DNA from: Ignavibacteriota bacterium | GTDB taxonomy: Bacteria > Bacteroidota > Ignavibacteria > Kapaibacteriales > UBA2268 | Length of the DNA stretch: 64,000 nucleotides | Reading direction: 5' to 3' | NCBI GenBank assembly: GCA_019637995.1 | Contig: JAHBUQ010000001.1 | Span: 496,001-560,000 of the forward strand | In this document: positions 53,199 through 62,413 of the stretch, piece after piece | Numbering within the stretch: the first letter of the stretch is position 1 | Layout: the number at the start of each line of letters is the position of its first letter | The notes under the pieces: model-generated | Databases searched by the model: none | Seen by the model: only the letters and a program-made list of their open reading frames with translations | Told to the model about the DNA's origin: nothing | Program-made: the position numbers and the translations under genes

Positions 53199-53975
53199 AT
53201 GAAAAAGATAAAATTTGCATTTATAATTATTTCATTACTTACAATTCAAATTGTCGGATTAATGTCGCAGGGTACAGCCGGTGACAAAGCAAAGTACGAA
53301 ACAAGATTTGTAGTTGATATGCCAACAGCAGGTATGCTACCAGATAACGCATATTCTATAACATCGGCTGTATATCCGTCCGGTGGACTTATGGCGGCAT
53401 TTGATGCAGGTTTTCTCAAACATTTCAATGCCGGTATAAGAGTAAGCGGAAATAATATTGTAGGAGATGGGGAAATTTCTTGGCAGTGGCTTCCCGGAAT
53501 ATCTGCTAAAGCAAGGCTTTTTGATGAAAGGAAGGCAAGTCCTGCTATTGTGCTTGGATTTGAATCTCAAGGTGGTAGTAATTATATTGGTAACCAAAGA
53601 TTTAAGACGCATTCACCGGGATTCTATATTGCTGCAAGTAAAAATTATCTGTGGGATTTAGGAAATCTTGCGTTCCATGGTGGTGTAGGTTACTCACTTG
53701 AACCTAAGAATGAGGATGCATTCCCAAATGCGTTTGGTGGATTGGAGCAATCAATAGGGAGCTATCTGGCAGTAAATGTTGAATATAATTTTCAGCTGGA
53801 TGAGAAGAAAGATTTATATTATGTCAGAAGAGGGCTATTGAATGCTTCTCTTAGAGGCTCAGTTGCTCCGGGAGTTACTGCTGAAATCAGATTCAGAGAT
53901 CTGTTGAATCATGCCAGGTATTCTGAAGGACACGAAAGAATTGTGGCTCTTGAGATAATTAAATTTTTTAAGTAA
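53199..53975 (+). CDS. Small outer-membrane barrel-like protein, unknown function
   Basis: The 258-aa product has a signal peptide (about 1-24) and then alternating hydrophobic/polar strands rich in Gly, Tyr and Ser (GGLMAAFDAGFLKHFNAGIRVSG, KARLFDERKASPAIVLGF, FYIAASKNYLW, LAFHGGVGYSLE, YLAVNVEYNFQLD, GVTAEIRFRDLLN), ending IIKFFK, as in 8- to 12-strand outer-membrane barrels. No specific family is recognised. It lies 83 bases after the hydrolase gene. Confidence 0.65.
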   Translation: MKKIKFAFIIISLLTIQIVGLMSQGTAGDKAKYETRFVVDMPTAGMLPDNAYSITSAVYPSGGLMAAFDAGFLKHFNAGIRVSGNNIVGDGEISWQWLPGISAKARLFDERKASPAIVLGFESQGGSNYIGNQRFKTHSPGFYIAASKNYLWDLGNLAFHGGVGYSLEPKNEDAFPNAFGGLEQSIGSYLAVNVEYNFQLDEKKDLYYVRRGLLNASLRGSVAPGVTAEIRFRDLLNHARYSEGHERIVALEIIKFFK

Positions 53976-54099
53976 AAAAATTTCCAGTATATTTTGTATT
54001 CAGGATAAAATAGTCCCATAAGATGTAAATCAATTTGAATTGCCATAATAATATTGATTTTATTTCGTGAACAATGAATAACAAATATTTAGGTCTGAA

Positions 54100-54411
54100 A
54101 TGAATCAGGAAATTATTGATAAGATTACTATATTGAAAAATCAGCTAATGGCTGAAGGATTTATAATTGAGGGTATATTTGGCTCATATATAAGAGGTGA
54201 AAACAACCCTGAAAGTGATATTGATATCCTATACAATTTAAACTCTGAATTTCGTAATAATTATAAAGGTTTTAAAGCTGTTGCTAAAATTGACTCAATT
54301 CAAGAATTCATATCTAACAAACTTAAAATCAATGCTGATTTAGTCTATATAAATTCTTTAAACAGTATTAGTGCAGAATACATATTACCGGAAGTAATGT
54401 ATGTTGTTTAA
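54100..54411 (+). CDS. MNT-type nucleotidyltransferase
   Basis: The 103-aa product has the minimal nucleotidyltransferase motif GSYIRGENNPESDIDILY (G-S-x-x-R-G ... S-D-I-D) followed by INADLVYINSLN. MNT proteins adenylylate HEPN toxins and act as antitoxins. No HEPN gene is next to it; the next gene, 47 bases on, is a BrnT toxin, so either it is an orphan or it belongs to a composite TA island. A broken relative lies at 10692-10997. Confidence 0.85.
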   Translation: MNQEIIDKITILKNQLMAEGFIIEGIFGSYIRGENNPESDIDILYNLNSEFRNNYKGFKAVAKIDSIQEFISNKLKINADLVYINSLNSISAEYILPEVMYVV

Positions 54412-54457
54412 CCGAATACAATAATTTGTAAAAAATATTTTTCAATAAATTTCAATT

Positions 54458-54739
54458 ATGTTACTATTTGAATGGGATCCCATAAAATCTAAAACAAATT
54501 TTAAAAAGCATAACGTAACCTTTGATGAGGCATCAACATGTTTTTACGATTATAAAGCATATATTTTCTTTGATGAAAAACACTCTGATATAGAACATAG
54601 GGAATTATTAATTGGTTATTCATTTCAAGGAAGATTGTTGATTAGTTCTTTTACTAATAGAGAATCAAAAATAAGAATTATATCCTCACGTCAAGCTAAT
54701 AAAAAGGAAAGAAGAAAATATGAAGAAAATAGAAAATAA
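54458..54739 (+). CDS. brnT: BrnT-type toxin
   Basis: The 93-aa product has the BrnT pattern: L-F-E-W-D-P-I-K-S-K-T-N-F-K-K-H-N-V-T-F-D-E-A (residues 3-25), then HSDIEHRELLIGYSFQGRLLISSFTNRESKIRIISSRQANKKERRKYEE, with the catalytic Arg-rich end. BrnT is a RelE-fold ribonuclease toxin that stops translation. Its last 20 bases overlap the partner gene, so the two are coupled. Confidence 0.9.
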   Translation: MLLFEWDPIKSKTNFKKHNVTFDEASTCFYDYKAYIFFDEKHSDIEHRELLIGYSFQGRLLISSFTNRESKIRIISSRQANKKERRKYEENRK

Positions 54740-54932
54740 AGATATTGATGATTTAGATGAGCACTATGAATTTGATTATTCAAAGGCACAACCAAACCGC
54801 TTTGCAAAGCAACTAAATGAGCAAGAAGGAATTATAATTCTATCCCCTGATTTAAGAAAATATTTTCCTAATTCTGAATCTGTAAATAGTGCTCTCCAAA
54901 AATATTTGCAATCGAACAATCAATACGCATAA
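54720..54932 (+). CDS. Antitoxin partner of BrnT
   Basis: The 70-aa acidic product reads IDDLDEHYEFDYSKAQPNRFAKQLN, then a short domain IIILSPDLRKYFPNSESVNSALQKYL with a ribbon-helix-helix-like feel. This type is commonly seen next to BrnT and RelE-type toxins in place of the DUF4415 BrnA. It overlaps the toxin gene by 20 bases, and its stop is directly followed by the ribE start codon with no gap. The antitoxin role is inferred from context and family. Confidence 0.8.
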   Translation: MKKIENKDIDDLDEHYEFDYSKAQPNRFAKQLNEQEGIIILSPDLRKYFPNSESVNSALQKYLQSNNQYA

Positions 54933-55580
54933 ATGTTCACCGGATTAATAGAAGAAATAGGAAAAATTAAGAGTGTCCGCAGTCTTGGCGGGGGTAAAAG
55001 TATTACTGTTACTGCCAAAAAGATTATGGATGATGTAAAAATAGATGACTCAGTTGCCATAAATGGCGCCTGCCAGACTGTAGTAACGGTCGGAACGGAT
55101 TATTTTGAAGTTGAGGCAGTTGAAGAAACCCTTTCTAAAACTACATTGGGTGCTATGCGGAATGGTATGAAAGTCAATCTCGAACGTGCTGCAAAAGTTG
55201 GAGACCGCCTTGGGGGGCATATTGTTCAGGGGCATATTGATACTACAGGCACTGTGAAATCTATTGAAAAACAACTGACAGGTATTCTTGTATGGGTGGA
55301 ATTCCCAATAGAATATTCAAAATATGCAGTTCAACACGGTTCTATTTGTATTGACGGTGTCAGCTTAACAATTGCACGCCTGCGAAATAACATGGCTATG
55401 CTCTCAGTCATTCCACATACTTGGGATGTAACCACACTTGCTGAATTAAAAAACGGCAGTAATGTTAATATCGAATTTGATATTATCGGGAAATATATTG
55501 AAAATTTTATGAAGTATAAAAGCGATAAACCAACCGGTGGTTCATCTTTGGATAAATATATTACTCAACCGGATTGGTAG
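54933..55580 (+). CDS. ribE: Riboflavin synthase alpha subunit
   Basis: The 215-aa product has the two lumazine-binding barrels: MFTGLIEEIGKI (N-terminal), SVAINGACQTVV, GGHIVQGHIDTTG, then YAVQHGSICIDGVSLTIARL and VIPHTWDVTTLAELKNGSNVNIEFD. It forms riboflavin from two 6,7-dimethyl-8-ribityllumazine molecules. It starts 0 bases after the antitoxin gene and ends 6 bases before the ABC-F gene. No other riboflavin genes and no FMN riboswitch are visible, so expression may depend on the TA promoter. Confidence 0.95.
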   Translation: MFTGLIEEIGKIKSVRSLGGGKSITVTAKKIMDDVKIDDSVAINGACQTVVTVGTDYFEVEAVEETLSKTTLGAMRNGMKVNLERAAKVGDRLGGHIVQGHIDTTGTVKSIEKQLTGILVWVEFPIEYSKYAVQHGSICIDGVSLTIARLRNNMAMLSVIPHTWDVTTLAELKNGSNVNIEFDIIGKYIENFMKYKSDKPTGGSSLDKYITQPDW

Positions 55581-55586
55581 CCGATA

Positions 55587-57479
55587 ATGACAATTTTCTC
55601 CTGTAACGGAATTTCAAAAGCATTTAATGATAAAGTACTTTTCGAGGATATCGCCTTCGGAATGGAGTCCGGTGAGCGTATTGGTATAATCGGTAAAAAT
55701 GGTGCCGGCAAAACTACTCTGATGAAAATTGTAGCGGGACTCGAACCACCGGATTCAGGGCAGTCCATTTTTAACAGTAAAGTGCGTTGGGAATATTTAG
55801 ACCAGAACCCATATTTTGAATCCTTCGATGTAATTCTTGATTATGTTATGAAAGGTAAGCCGGAAGTTTTTGATTACTTGCAGCAATATACAGAAATTTG
55901 CAAAATTATTGAAAAGGTTCATAACCCTGAAATCAAGAATAAATTAGATGATGCGAGCTATTATCTTGACCATCATAACGGCTGGGCTTTGGAAAGTGAA
56001 GCAAAGCGTATTTTAAGTATGCTTGGTATTGAGGACTTCTATTCACCAGTAAATATTCTTTCCGGAGGATTGAGAAAGCGTGTTGCACTTGCCCGCGCCC
56101 TAATTTCAGAGCCGGATTTGCTGATATTGGATGAACCAACAAATCACCTCGATGCAGATTCTGTGCAGTGGCTTCAGGATAGATTGATGGATTTCAACAG
56201 TTCTCTGCTTTTTGTTACTCACGACAGATATTTTCTTGATGCGGTTTCTACAAAAATTCTTGAAATTGACAGAAAGAAAATTTTTGTATATCAGGGAAAT
56301 TATGAAAATTATCTCGAAATGAAAGAGAATGTATCTGCAGCTCAGGAAGCAACTATTGATCATATTCGCTCAAAGCTGAGAATGGAATTAGCATGGCTTC
56401 AAAAGGGTGCTAAAGCCAGAAGAACAAAGGCAAAAAGCCGTATTGACTGGATTAAGGTGATGGAAGACGATACAAAAGTTGTCAAAGAGAAGAAAATCAA
56501 GATAGAAGTAGGAAAAAATTTCATCGGAAGTCGTGTTATTGATGCTCATAATATCAGTAAAAGCATTGCCGGCAAATTGCTTTTTGATAATTTCACTTAT
56601 TTGGCAAAACCGGGCGACAGAATTGGGATTATAGGTGCAAATGGTTGCGGAAAATCCACATTGCTGAATATTTTAGCAGGATATGATGTTAGTGACTCGG
56701 GAACAATTAAAATCGGCAACAGCATCAAAATCGGCTATTACAAACAGGAAGCTGATGATTTGAAAGATAATCAGACGGTAATCGGCTCACTCAAGGAAAT
56801 TGCAGAATATGTTGATGTCGGCGAGGGCAGAGACCGCTATCTGACAACTAAAGATTTGCTGAATAAGTTCCTTTTCCCTTCAAATCAACACGGTGCTTAT
56901 ATTCACACCCTTTCCGGTGGTGAGAAAAAACGGCTTGCACTTATTCGTTTACTTATGGGTAACCCAAATGTTCTGCTGCTTGACGAACCCACGAATGACT
57001 TTGATTTATCAACATTAAACGCTTTAGAAGATTATCTTGATAATTTCTATGGTACAATTCTTGTTGTATCTCACGACCGTGCATTTTTAGACCGAATTGT
57101 CAATACAATTTTTTCCTTTGAAGAGAATGGGGTTATTAAAGAATATCCGGGCAATTATACCGATTATCTGAACAAAAAAGAATTACAAAGCAAGTCAGAG
57201 CCACGTCAAATTTCAGAGCAGAATGAAAAATATAAGCAGGAAAAAGCCGCTTCAACTAAGAAAAAATTATCTTTCAAAGAGCAGCGGGAATATGATAATA
57301 TTGAAAATGAAATTCAAACTGTGGAGAACCGAAAAATTGAATTATCCGAAGTTCTGAACCAAGCTGATGGCACAGATTACAAGCTATTAGAAAAACTTAG
57401 CACAGAATTATCCGAAATTGACACAAAAATTGAAACTCTCACATTGCGCTGGATGGAACTTGATGAGATGTTGAGATAA
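55587..57479 (+). CDS. ABC-F family ATPase (Uup-type)
   Basis: The 630-aa product has two ABC cassettes: Walker A GKNGAGKTT and GANGCGKST, signatures LSGGLRKRVALARAL and LSGGEKKRLALIRLL, Walker B LLILDEPTNHLD and VLLLDEPTNDFD. The linker contains the Arg/Lys-rich KGAKARRTKAKSRI. The C-terminal coiled coil (about 545-630) and LKELREYDNIENEIQ-like part are typical of Uup. ABC-F proteins act on ribosomes or DNA-associated steps; they are not transporters. It starts 6 bases after ribE and its stop is 1 base from the convergent kinase. Confidence 0.9.
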   Translation: MTIFSCNGISKAFNDKVLFEDIAFGMESGERIGIIGKNGAGKTTLMKIVAGLEPPDSGQSIFNSKVRWEYLDQNPYFESFDVILDYVMKGKPEVFDYLQQYTEICKIIEKVHNPEIKNKLDDASYYLDHHNGWALESEAKRILSMLGIEDFYSPVNILSGGLRKRVALARALISEPDLLILDEPTNHLDADSVQWLQDRLMDFNSSLLFVTHDRYFLDAVSTKILEIDRKKIFVYQGNYENYLEMKENVSAAQEATIDHIRSKLRMELAWLQKGAKARRTKAKSRIDWIKVMEDDTKVVKEKKIKIEVGKNFIGSRVIDAHNISKSIAGKLLFDNFTYLAKPGDRIGIIGANGCGKSTLLNILAGYDVSDSGTIKIGNSIKIGYYKQEADDLKDNQTVIGSLKEIAEYVDVGEGRDRYLTTKDLLNKFLFPSNQHGAYIHTLSGGEKKRLALIRLLMGNPNVLLLDEPTNDFDLSTLNALEDYLDNFYGTILVVSHDRAFLDRIVNTIFSFEENGVIKEYPGNYTDYLNKKELQSKSEPRQISEQNEKYKQEKAASTKKKLSFKEQREYDNIENEIQTVENRKIELSEVLNQADGTDYKLLEKLSTELSEIDTKIETLTLRWMELDEMLR

Positions 57480-57480
57480 T

Positions 57481-59106
57481 TCAATTAGTTTCTCGTGGTA
57501 ACTCAATTGTAAACTTCGATCCTATTCCGGGTTTGGAATCTAATGAAATTTTGCCGCCAATAATATCTACATAATATTTGACAATTGAAAGTCCTAATCC
57601 AGAACCTTCGTACGGACGTGATAATCCTGTATCTCCTTGAATAAAGCTTTCAAATATCATATATTGTTTATCTTTTGGAATACCTATTCCGGTATCACTA
57701 ACTGAAATGTATAGCTTGCTATCAACTACTCCATATTCAATGGAAATAGTACCCTCATTAGTGAATTTGATTGCATTGTTGATCAAATTATTAATAATAC
57801 TTTCAAGTTTAATTCTATCAGTTCTAATATTGATTTCTTGATCAGATTTGCAAATTAGATTGTAATTCAAATCTTTTTCGAAGGCTTGTCTTCTGAAATA
57901 TTCAGCACACATTTGTATTGTATCATTAAATACAAATGTAGACAGCTCACATTTGACTTGACCCGTTTGAATTTTTGAAACTTCTATTATGTCTGAAATT
58001 GTATTGAACAACCTAATACTGCTTGTCTCAAGATTTCTGATATATTCTTCCTTCATATTTGAGTTGATATTTTCATACTTCAGTAACTGTATGAAGCCAA
58101 GCATACCATTAAGTGGTGTACGGATTTCATGAGACATATTTTGTAGAAAAGCAGTTTTCAGACGATCACTTTCTTCAACTTTGGTTTTTGCATATATTAA
58201 TTCAGCATTTTTTTCATTTAACTCTTTAGTTTTTCTTTTTACATTATATCGTAAAAGAATTGCAAAGACAGAAGTTACTATTAGTACTGCAAGAATAACA
58301 ATTATCATAATTATCATGCTTAATGGAATATTTGATGCATATTCCTTGTTAAGCCACTTTTGAAGTGACTTGTAGTAATCTGACTTAGGGTCATTTTTTA
58401 ATATAGAAATTTGCTTATCAAAGGAATTAATTAGCTCAGGGTCCATATCTTTTCTAAAGGCAATAAATAGTTCTGCCGGTCTGAGAATTATTCCTGTAGG
58501 AAAAATTCTGTCTTCAAATAATTTTGAAAAATAAAAAAATCTGTCAGCTACTACTAAATCAATTTCATTATTTTTCAATGCATTAACTGATGCTTGGTAG
58601 CTTGAATATCCATATAGTTGATAGTCAATTTTAAAGTCACTTTTTACTACTTTATCAAAATATTGCTCCTGAATAGAACCACTTAATACTCCGACTTTTA
58701 AGCCATTAATATCTTCAATAGATTTCAATGATTTAGAATTATTGATTGTGAATATTTCAAGCCATGATGACATGACTGAAAGTTTTGTCATAGAAAAAAG
58801 TGTATCTCTCTGAAGAGAATATGACATATCCGGCAATAAATCAATTTCTCCAAGTAGTAGTTTATTAACTAAATCATCCCAATTTCCATGAATATACTCA
58901 ACCTCAAAGTTGTTTGAATTGCATACTGAATTTATGACATCAATAAATATTCCGGCAGGCTTGCCATTCTCATCCAGAAATATTTTAGGTGAATTGTCGT
59001 AAACACCGACTTTAAGGGTGGAAGAAAATAAAAAAACGGTGCCTGCTTGCAACATTATTGCAAGTAGAATAAATTTTGAAAAGATATTATTTTGTAATGT
59101 TTTCAT
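57481..59106 (-). CDS. Histidine kinase with periplasmic solute-binding domain
   Basis: The 541-aa product has a signal/first membrane segment (about 10-30), a periplasmic solute-binding protein family 3-type domain (about 31-250: LKVGVYDNSPKIFLDENGKPAGIFIDVI, LLPDMSYS, LKVGVLSGSIQEQYF, LVVADRFFYFSKLF), a second membrane helix (261-285), then HisKA with His326 (NMSHEIRTP) and HATPase (NNLINNAIKFTN, DTGIG, GSGLGLSIV). There is no REC domain and no adjacent regulator. This is a BvgS/EvgS-like sensor that probably detects a small molecule such as an amino acid. Confidence 0.9.
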   Translation of the reverse strand: MKTLQNNIFSKFILLAIMLQAGTVFLFSSTLKVGVYDNSPKIFLDENGKPAGIFIDVINSVCNSNNFEVEYIHGNWDDLVNKLLLGEIDLLPDMSYSLQRDTLFSMTKLSVMSSWLEIFTINNSKSLKSIEDINGLKVGVLSGSIQEQYFDKVVKSDFKIDYQLYGYSSYQASVNALKNNEIDLVVADRFFYFSKLFEDRIFPTGIILRPAELFIAFRKDMDPELINSFDKQISILKNDPKSDYYKSLQKWLNKEYASNIPLSMIIMIIVILAVLIVTSVFAILLRYNVKRKTKELNEKNAELIYAKTKVEESDRLKTAFLQNMSHEIRTPLNGMLGFIQLLKYENINSNMKEEYIRNLETSSIRLFNTISDIIEVSKIQTGQVKCELSTFVFNDTIQMCAEYFRRQAFEKDLNYNLICKSDQEINIRTDRIKLESIINNLINNAIKFTNEGTISIEYGVVDSKLYISVSDTGIGIPKDKQYMIFESFIQGDTGLSRPYEGSGLGLSIVKYYVDIIGGKISLDSKPGIGSKFTIELPRETN

Positions 59107-59190
59107 AATTTATGCAAATATAGTATTTTTTAATATATAATAAAATAAATTTTAGTTAAATTATTATTTTTTAAAATGATTCTATTTATA

Positions 59191-59198
59191 TACTTTTG
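59191..59198 (+). promoter_or_regulatory. Possible -7 element before the second GT2-TPR gene
   Basis: TACTTTTG fits TAnnTTTG, 26 bases before the start codon at 59225; no clear -33 element. On the other strand TATATTTG (59122-59115) lies 8 bases before the kinase start, so the two divergent genes may share this 118-base gap for initiation. Confidence 0.33.
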
Positions 59199-59224
59199 TA
59201 TTTTAAATTGTGTAATAGTTTAAT

Positions 59225-60598
59225 ATGAATTCGGAAGAAACAATAAATCATCATAATAAAGCAGAACTTAAGCAATCCTATAAATCATTGGAAAATATGG
59301 AATATGATGATAATTTATCAGATAAAACTCATATTTACTTAATTGCAAAAGAATATCTGATTCAAGAAAATTATTCTGAAGCCTTGAAGAATTTCTATTT
59401 AATACCGGAAATAATATTAGATAATTTTGAAGCCGCAGCATTGTATTCAAATGCCCTTTTCAAAGAAGGATTTATTTACCAATCTTTGCAAGTTCTTGAA
59501 ATACTAAATAATAAAGAAATTTCTTGTGATGAACGAATTAATAAATACAAGTGTATGGTAAAAGACTTTAATGAAAAATCTCAAGTGCCGCTTCTTACTC
59601 TCTGTATGATTGTCAAGAATGAATCACAAAATCTACCCAATTGTATTGAAAGTGCAAGACATATTGTTGATGAAATTATTATAATTGATACCGGCTCTGA
59701 TGACAATACCATTGAAACTGCAAAATCATTCAACTGCCAAGTATATAATTTTCAATGGAATAATGACTTTTCTTCAGCAAGAAATGAGTCCTTGAAATAT
59801 GCAAAAGGTAAGTGGATTTTATATCTTGATGCTGACGAAATAATTGAAATATCTGATATTTACAGATTCAGACAATTTATTATTAATATGTCTGAAGATG
59901 TTGGTGGAATCAATTGCATTATCGAAAGCCAGGTTAATAAATCAAGAAGCGATACAGAAATTCAAAGAGGACTTTATCCAAGATTATTTAGGAATTATGC
60001 TTTTCCATTTGTTAGATTTGAGGGAAAAGTTCACGAGCAAGTTAATTATTCATTAATATCATTAAATAAGCAAATTATTAATTCAGATATTTTGATTAAA
60101 CACTATGGTTATAGTGGTTCAGATGAAATGATTGAAAGTAAGATCAAACGAAACATGAAACTCTTGCAGAAACAACTTGATGAAAATCCTGATGATTCTT
60201 ATGCATTGTTCCATTTAGCTCAAACATACATAAAGCAACAAAGACTTGAAGATGCTGAAACAATTTTACTAAAGGCTCTTGATAAGCAAAACCTTTCGCC
60301 ATCAATTGAGGCTTCTGCATACAATACTTTAAGCCAAATATCAGGTATTAAGGGCGATTTTATAAATGCTTTGAAGTTTGCAGAATTATCTGTTGAAATA
60401 ACTGAAAATCAGAAGTTGGGTAATCTATTGCTTGCAGAATCCTGCTTTAAACTTGGTGATAAAATTAGGGCTCACACTTCAATACATAAAGTCCTGAGTT
60501 TAATTCAAGACAAAAATTTTGTACCCCAAATTGGGTTCGACATTGAGTTTCCTGAATCAAAACTACAAAATGTTCTTGCTTCACTAAACAAATTTTAA
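59225..60598 (+). CDS. Glycosyltransferase family 2 protein with TPR repeats
   Basis: The 457-aa product has an N-terminal helical repeat region (about 25-115: AKEYLIQENYSEALKNFYLIPEI, AALYSNALFKEGFIYQSLQVLEIL). A GT-A domain follows (about 120-300; LTLCMIVKNESQNLPNCIES, IIIDTGSDDNTIETA, WILYLDADEII, KVHEQV), and C-terminal TPR-like repeats (YALFHLAQTYIKQQRLEDAETILLKAL). It shares the GT2-TPR plan with the 42773 protein but is extended at the N-terminus. The acceptor is unknown. Confidence 0.88.
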   Translation: MNSEETINHHNKAELKQSYKSLENMEYDDNLSDKTHIYLIAKEYLIQENYSEALKNFYLIPEIILDNFEAAALYSNALFKEGFIYQSLQVLEILNNKEISCDERINKYKCMVKDFNEKSQVPLLTLCMIVKNESQNLPNCIESARHIVDEIIIIDTGSDDNTIETAKSFNCQVYNFQWNNDFSSARNESLKYAKGKWILYLDADEIIEISDIYRFRQFIINMSEDVGGINCIIESQVNKSRSDTEIQRGLYPRLFRNYAFPFVRFEGKVHEQVNYSLISLNKQIINSDILIKHYGYSGSDEMIESKIKRNMKLLQKQLDENPDDSYALFHLAQTYIKQQRLEDAETILLKALDKQNLSPSIEASAYNTLSQISGIKGDFINALKFAELSVEITENQKLGNLLLAESCFKLGDKIRAHTSIHKVLSLIQDKNFVPQIGFDIEFPESKLQNVLASLNKF

Positions 60599-60672
60599 AA
60601 ATATTTTACATTATATCAAGTTTATTATTGAAATAAAATTGATTTCTAAACACATATTTAAAATGATAGTAT

Positions 60673-60680
60673 TATATTTG
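60673..60680 (+). promoter_or_regulatory. Possible -7 element for recN
   Basis: TATATTTG fits TAnnTTTG, 26 bases before the recN start at 60707. The -33 region is not convincing. Confidence 0.38.
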
Positions 60681-60706
60681 CAAAGTAATTTTCGCAAAAA
60701 ATGTAA

Positions 60707-62410
60707 ATGATAAATAACTTATATATAAAAGATTTTGCTTTAATTGAGAATCTGACATTAGACCTAAGCAGCGGTTTAAACATCGTAATAGGGGAGACCG
60801 GCTCAGGTAAGTCTATGATTATTGATGCACTTATAATTATTTTTGGAGGCAGGGCTTCTTCTGATTATGTCAGGCGTGGTGCCTCTAAAGCAATTATTGA
60901 AGTGAATCTTACAATTAATGGATCTGATTTTGGAGAAATTCTCAAAGAGCCTGAGATAGAATTTGATAACGAACTTATTATCCGCCGTGAAATTTCGGCT
61001 AAAGGCAATACACGAAACTTTATCAATGATACTCCTGTTAATTTGAACTTAATCAAAAGTATTGGCGATTTGTTTATAGATTTTCATGGTCAGCATGACC
61101 ATCAATCTTTGCTTAACCCGGCAAATCAAATAGACATATTTGATAAATCAGCAGGCTTGGAGCAAATACTAAATAGTTATAGAATTCTTTATTTAGAATT
61201 AAAAAGTGAAGTCGCTAAGTTCAATCATTTGGTTGAAAAAGAACAATCACTTAAAGATAAACTTGAAATTCAAAAATTCAAATTTGATGAAATCAATAAA
61301 GTTAATCCACTTGTCAACGAGGATAATCATCTTTATGCTGAACTAAAACTTCTTGAAAATTCTGAAATCAGATTTTCACTCAGCAGTGAACTTTATGATT
61401 TGCTTTACGATTCAGAATTATCGGTTTTGAATAATCTTGCTAAAGCTAATGATATTCTTAACAAACTTGGTGATATTGATAATACATTTAACGAATTTCA
61501 GAATGAAATAAACAGTTCTCTAATCAGTATCAAAGAAATATCCCAATTTAGTAATAGTTACAAATCATCTATTGTATTTAATCCTGAAAAAATTGAAGAA
61601 ATTCGTCTTAGATTGCTTCAGCTTAAAGGATTGCAGAAGAAATACGGTTCAATAGAAAAGATTCTTGAAATGCGTGAAGAGCTTGAAAATGAAATCATAC
61701 TTGCTGAGAATTTTGATGATGAGAAAAAGAAATTCATCAAAAGAATTAATGAGTTAAAATCATACATATTTATTGAAGCAAAGAAAATTGAGGAACTAAG
61801 AACTGATTATTCAAATATATTTTCTAGATCTATAGAATCAGGGCTTTATAATTTAGGAATTAATAATGCTAAGTTTGAGGTCAGAATTTCGCGATTAGCA
61901 GGAGATGATATATCCGATAAATCACTTGTTGTAAATGATGAAGAAAAAAGTATTCAATTGTTGTCTAATGGCATCAATAATGTTGAATTCTACCTTTCAA
62001 CAAACCTTGGGGAAGATGTTAAACCTCTTAAACAAGTAGCCTCAGGAGGTGAAATTTCCAGAATTATGCTTACTATAAAAAATATTTTGGCTGAAAAGGA
62101 TAATATCTCTTGTCTTGTGTTTGATGAGATTGATACCGGTGTTAGCGGCAGAATTGCAGGAATGGTTGCTTCAGCAATGAGTGAACTTGCAAAATATCAT
62201 CAGATTATTGCCATTTCTCATCTACCACAAATTGCAGCAAAATCCGATAAGTTGATCCTGGTTCATAAATTTGAGGATGATACAAAAACATATTCAGAAG
62301 CAAAAATTCTAAGTAATAGTGAAAAAATTACAGAAATTGCTAAAATGATGAGCGGAAATGAGATAACTGCCGCTTCAATCGAAAATGCTGAACAATTATT
62401 GAAAAATTAA
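60707..62410 (+). CDS. recN: DNA repair protein RecN
   Basis: The 567-aa SMC-like ATPase starts MINNLYIKDFALIENL with Walker A GETGSGKS (residues 31-38). Two coiled-coil arms flank a middle region, followed by signature LKQVASGGEISRIML, Walker B LVFDEIDTGVSG and the D/H loop QIIAISHLPQIA. It acts in double-strand break repair and sister-chromatid cohesion. It is coupled to an HD protein gene (3-base gap). No LexA box was recognised in the leader. Confidence 0.95.
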   Translation: MINNLYIKDFALIENLTLDLSSGLNIVIGETGSGKSMIIDALIIIFGGRASSDYVRRGASKAIIEVNLTINGSDFGEILKEPEIEFDNELIIRREISAKGNTRNFINDTPVNLNLIKSIGDLFIDFHGQHDHQSLLNPANQIDIFDKSAGLEQILNSYRILYLELKSEVAKFNHLVEKEQSLKDKLEIQKFKFDEINKVNPLVNEDNHLYAELKLLENSEIRFSLSSELYDLLYDSELSVLNNLAKANDILNKLGDIDNTFNEFQNEINSSLISIKEISQFSNSYKSSIVFNPEKIEEIRLRLLQLKGLQKKYGSIEKILEMREELENEIILAENFDDEKKKFIKRINELKSYIFIEAKKIEELRTDYSNIFSRSIESGLYNLGINNAKFEVRISRLAGDDISDKSLVVNDEEKSIQLLSNGINNVEFYLSTNLGEDVKPLKQVASGGEISRIMLTIKNILAEKDNISCLVFDEIDTGVSGRIAGMVASAMSELAKYHQIIAISHLPQIAAKSDKLILVHKFEDDTKTYSEAKILSNSEKITEIAKMMSGNEITAASIENAEQLLKN

Positions 62411-62413
62411 TTT

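Noticed and set aside
54933..55000. FMN riboswitch before ribE
   Set aside because: There is no space: the ribE start follows the antitoxin stop directly and no conserved RFN-like helix pattern is visible.
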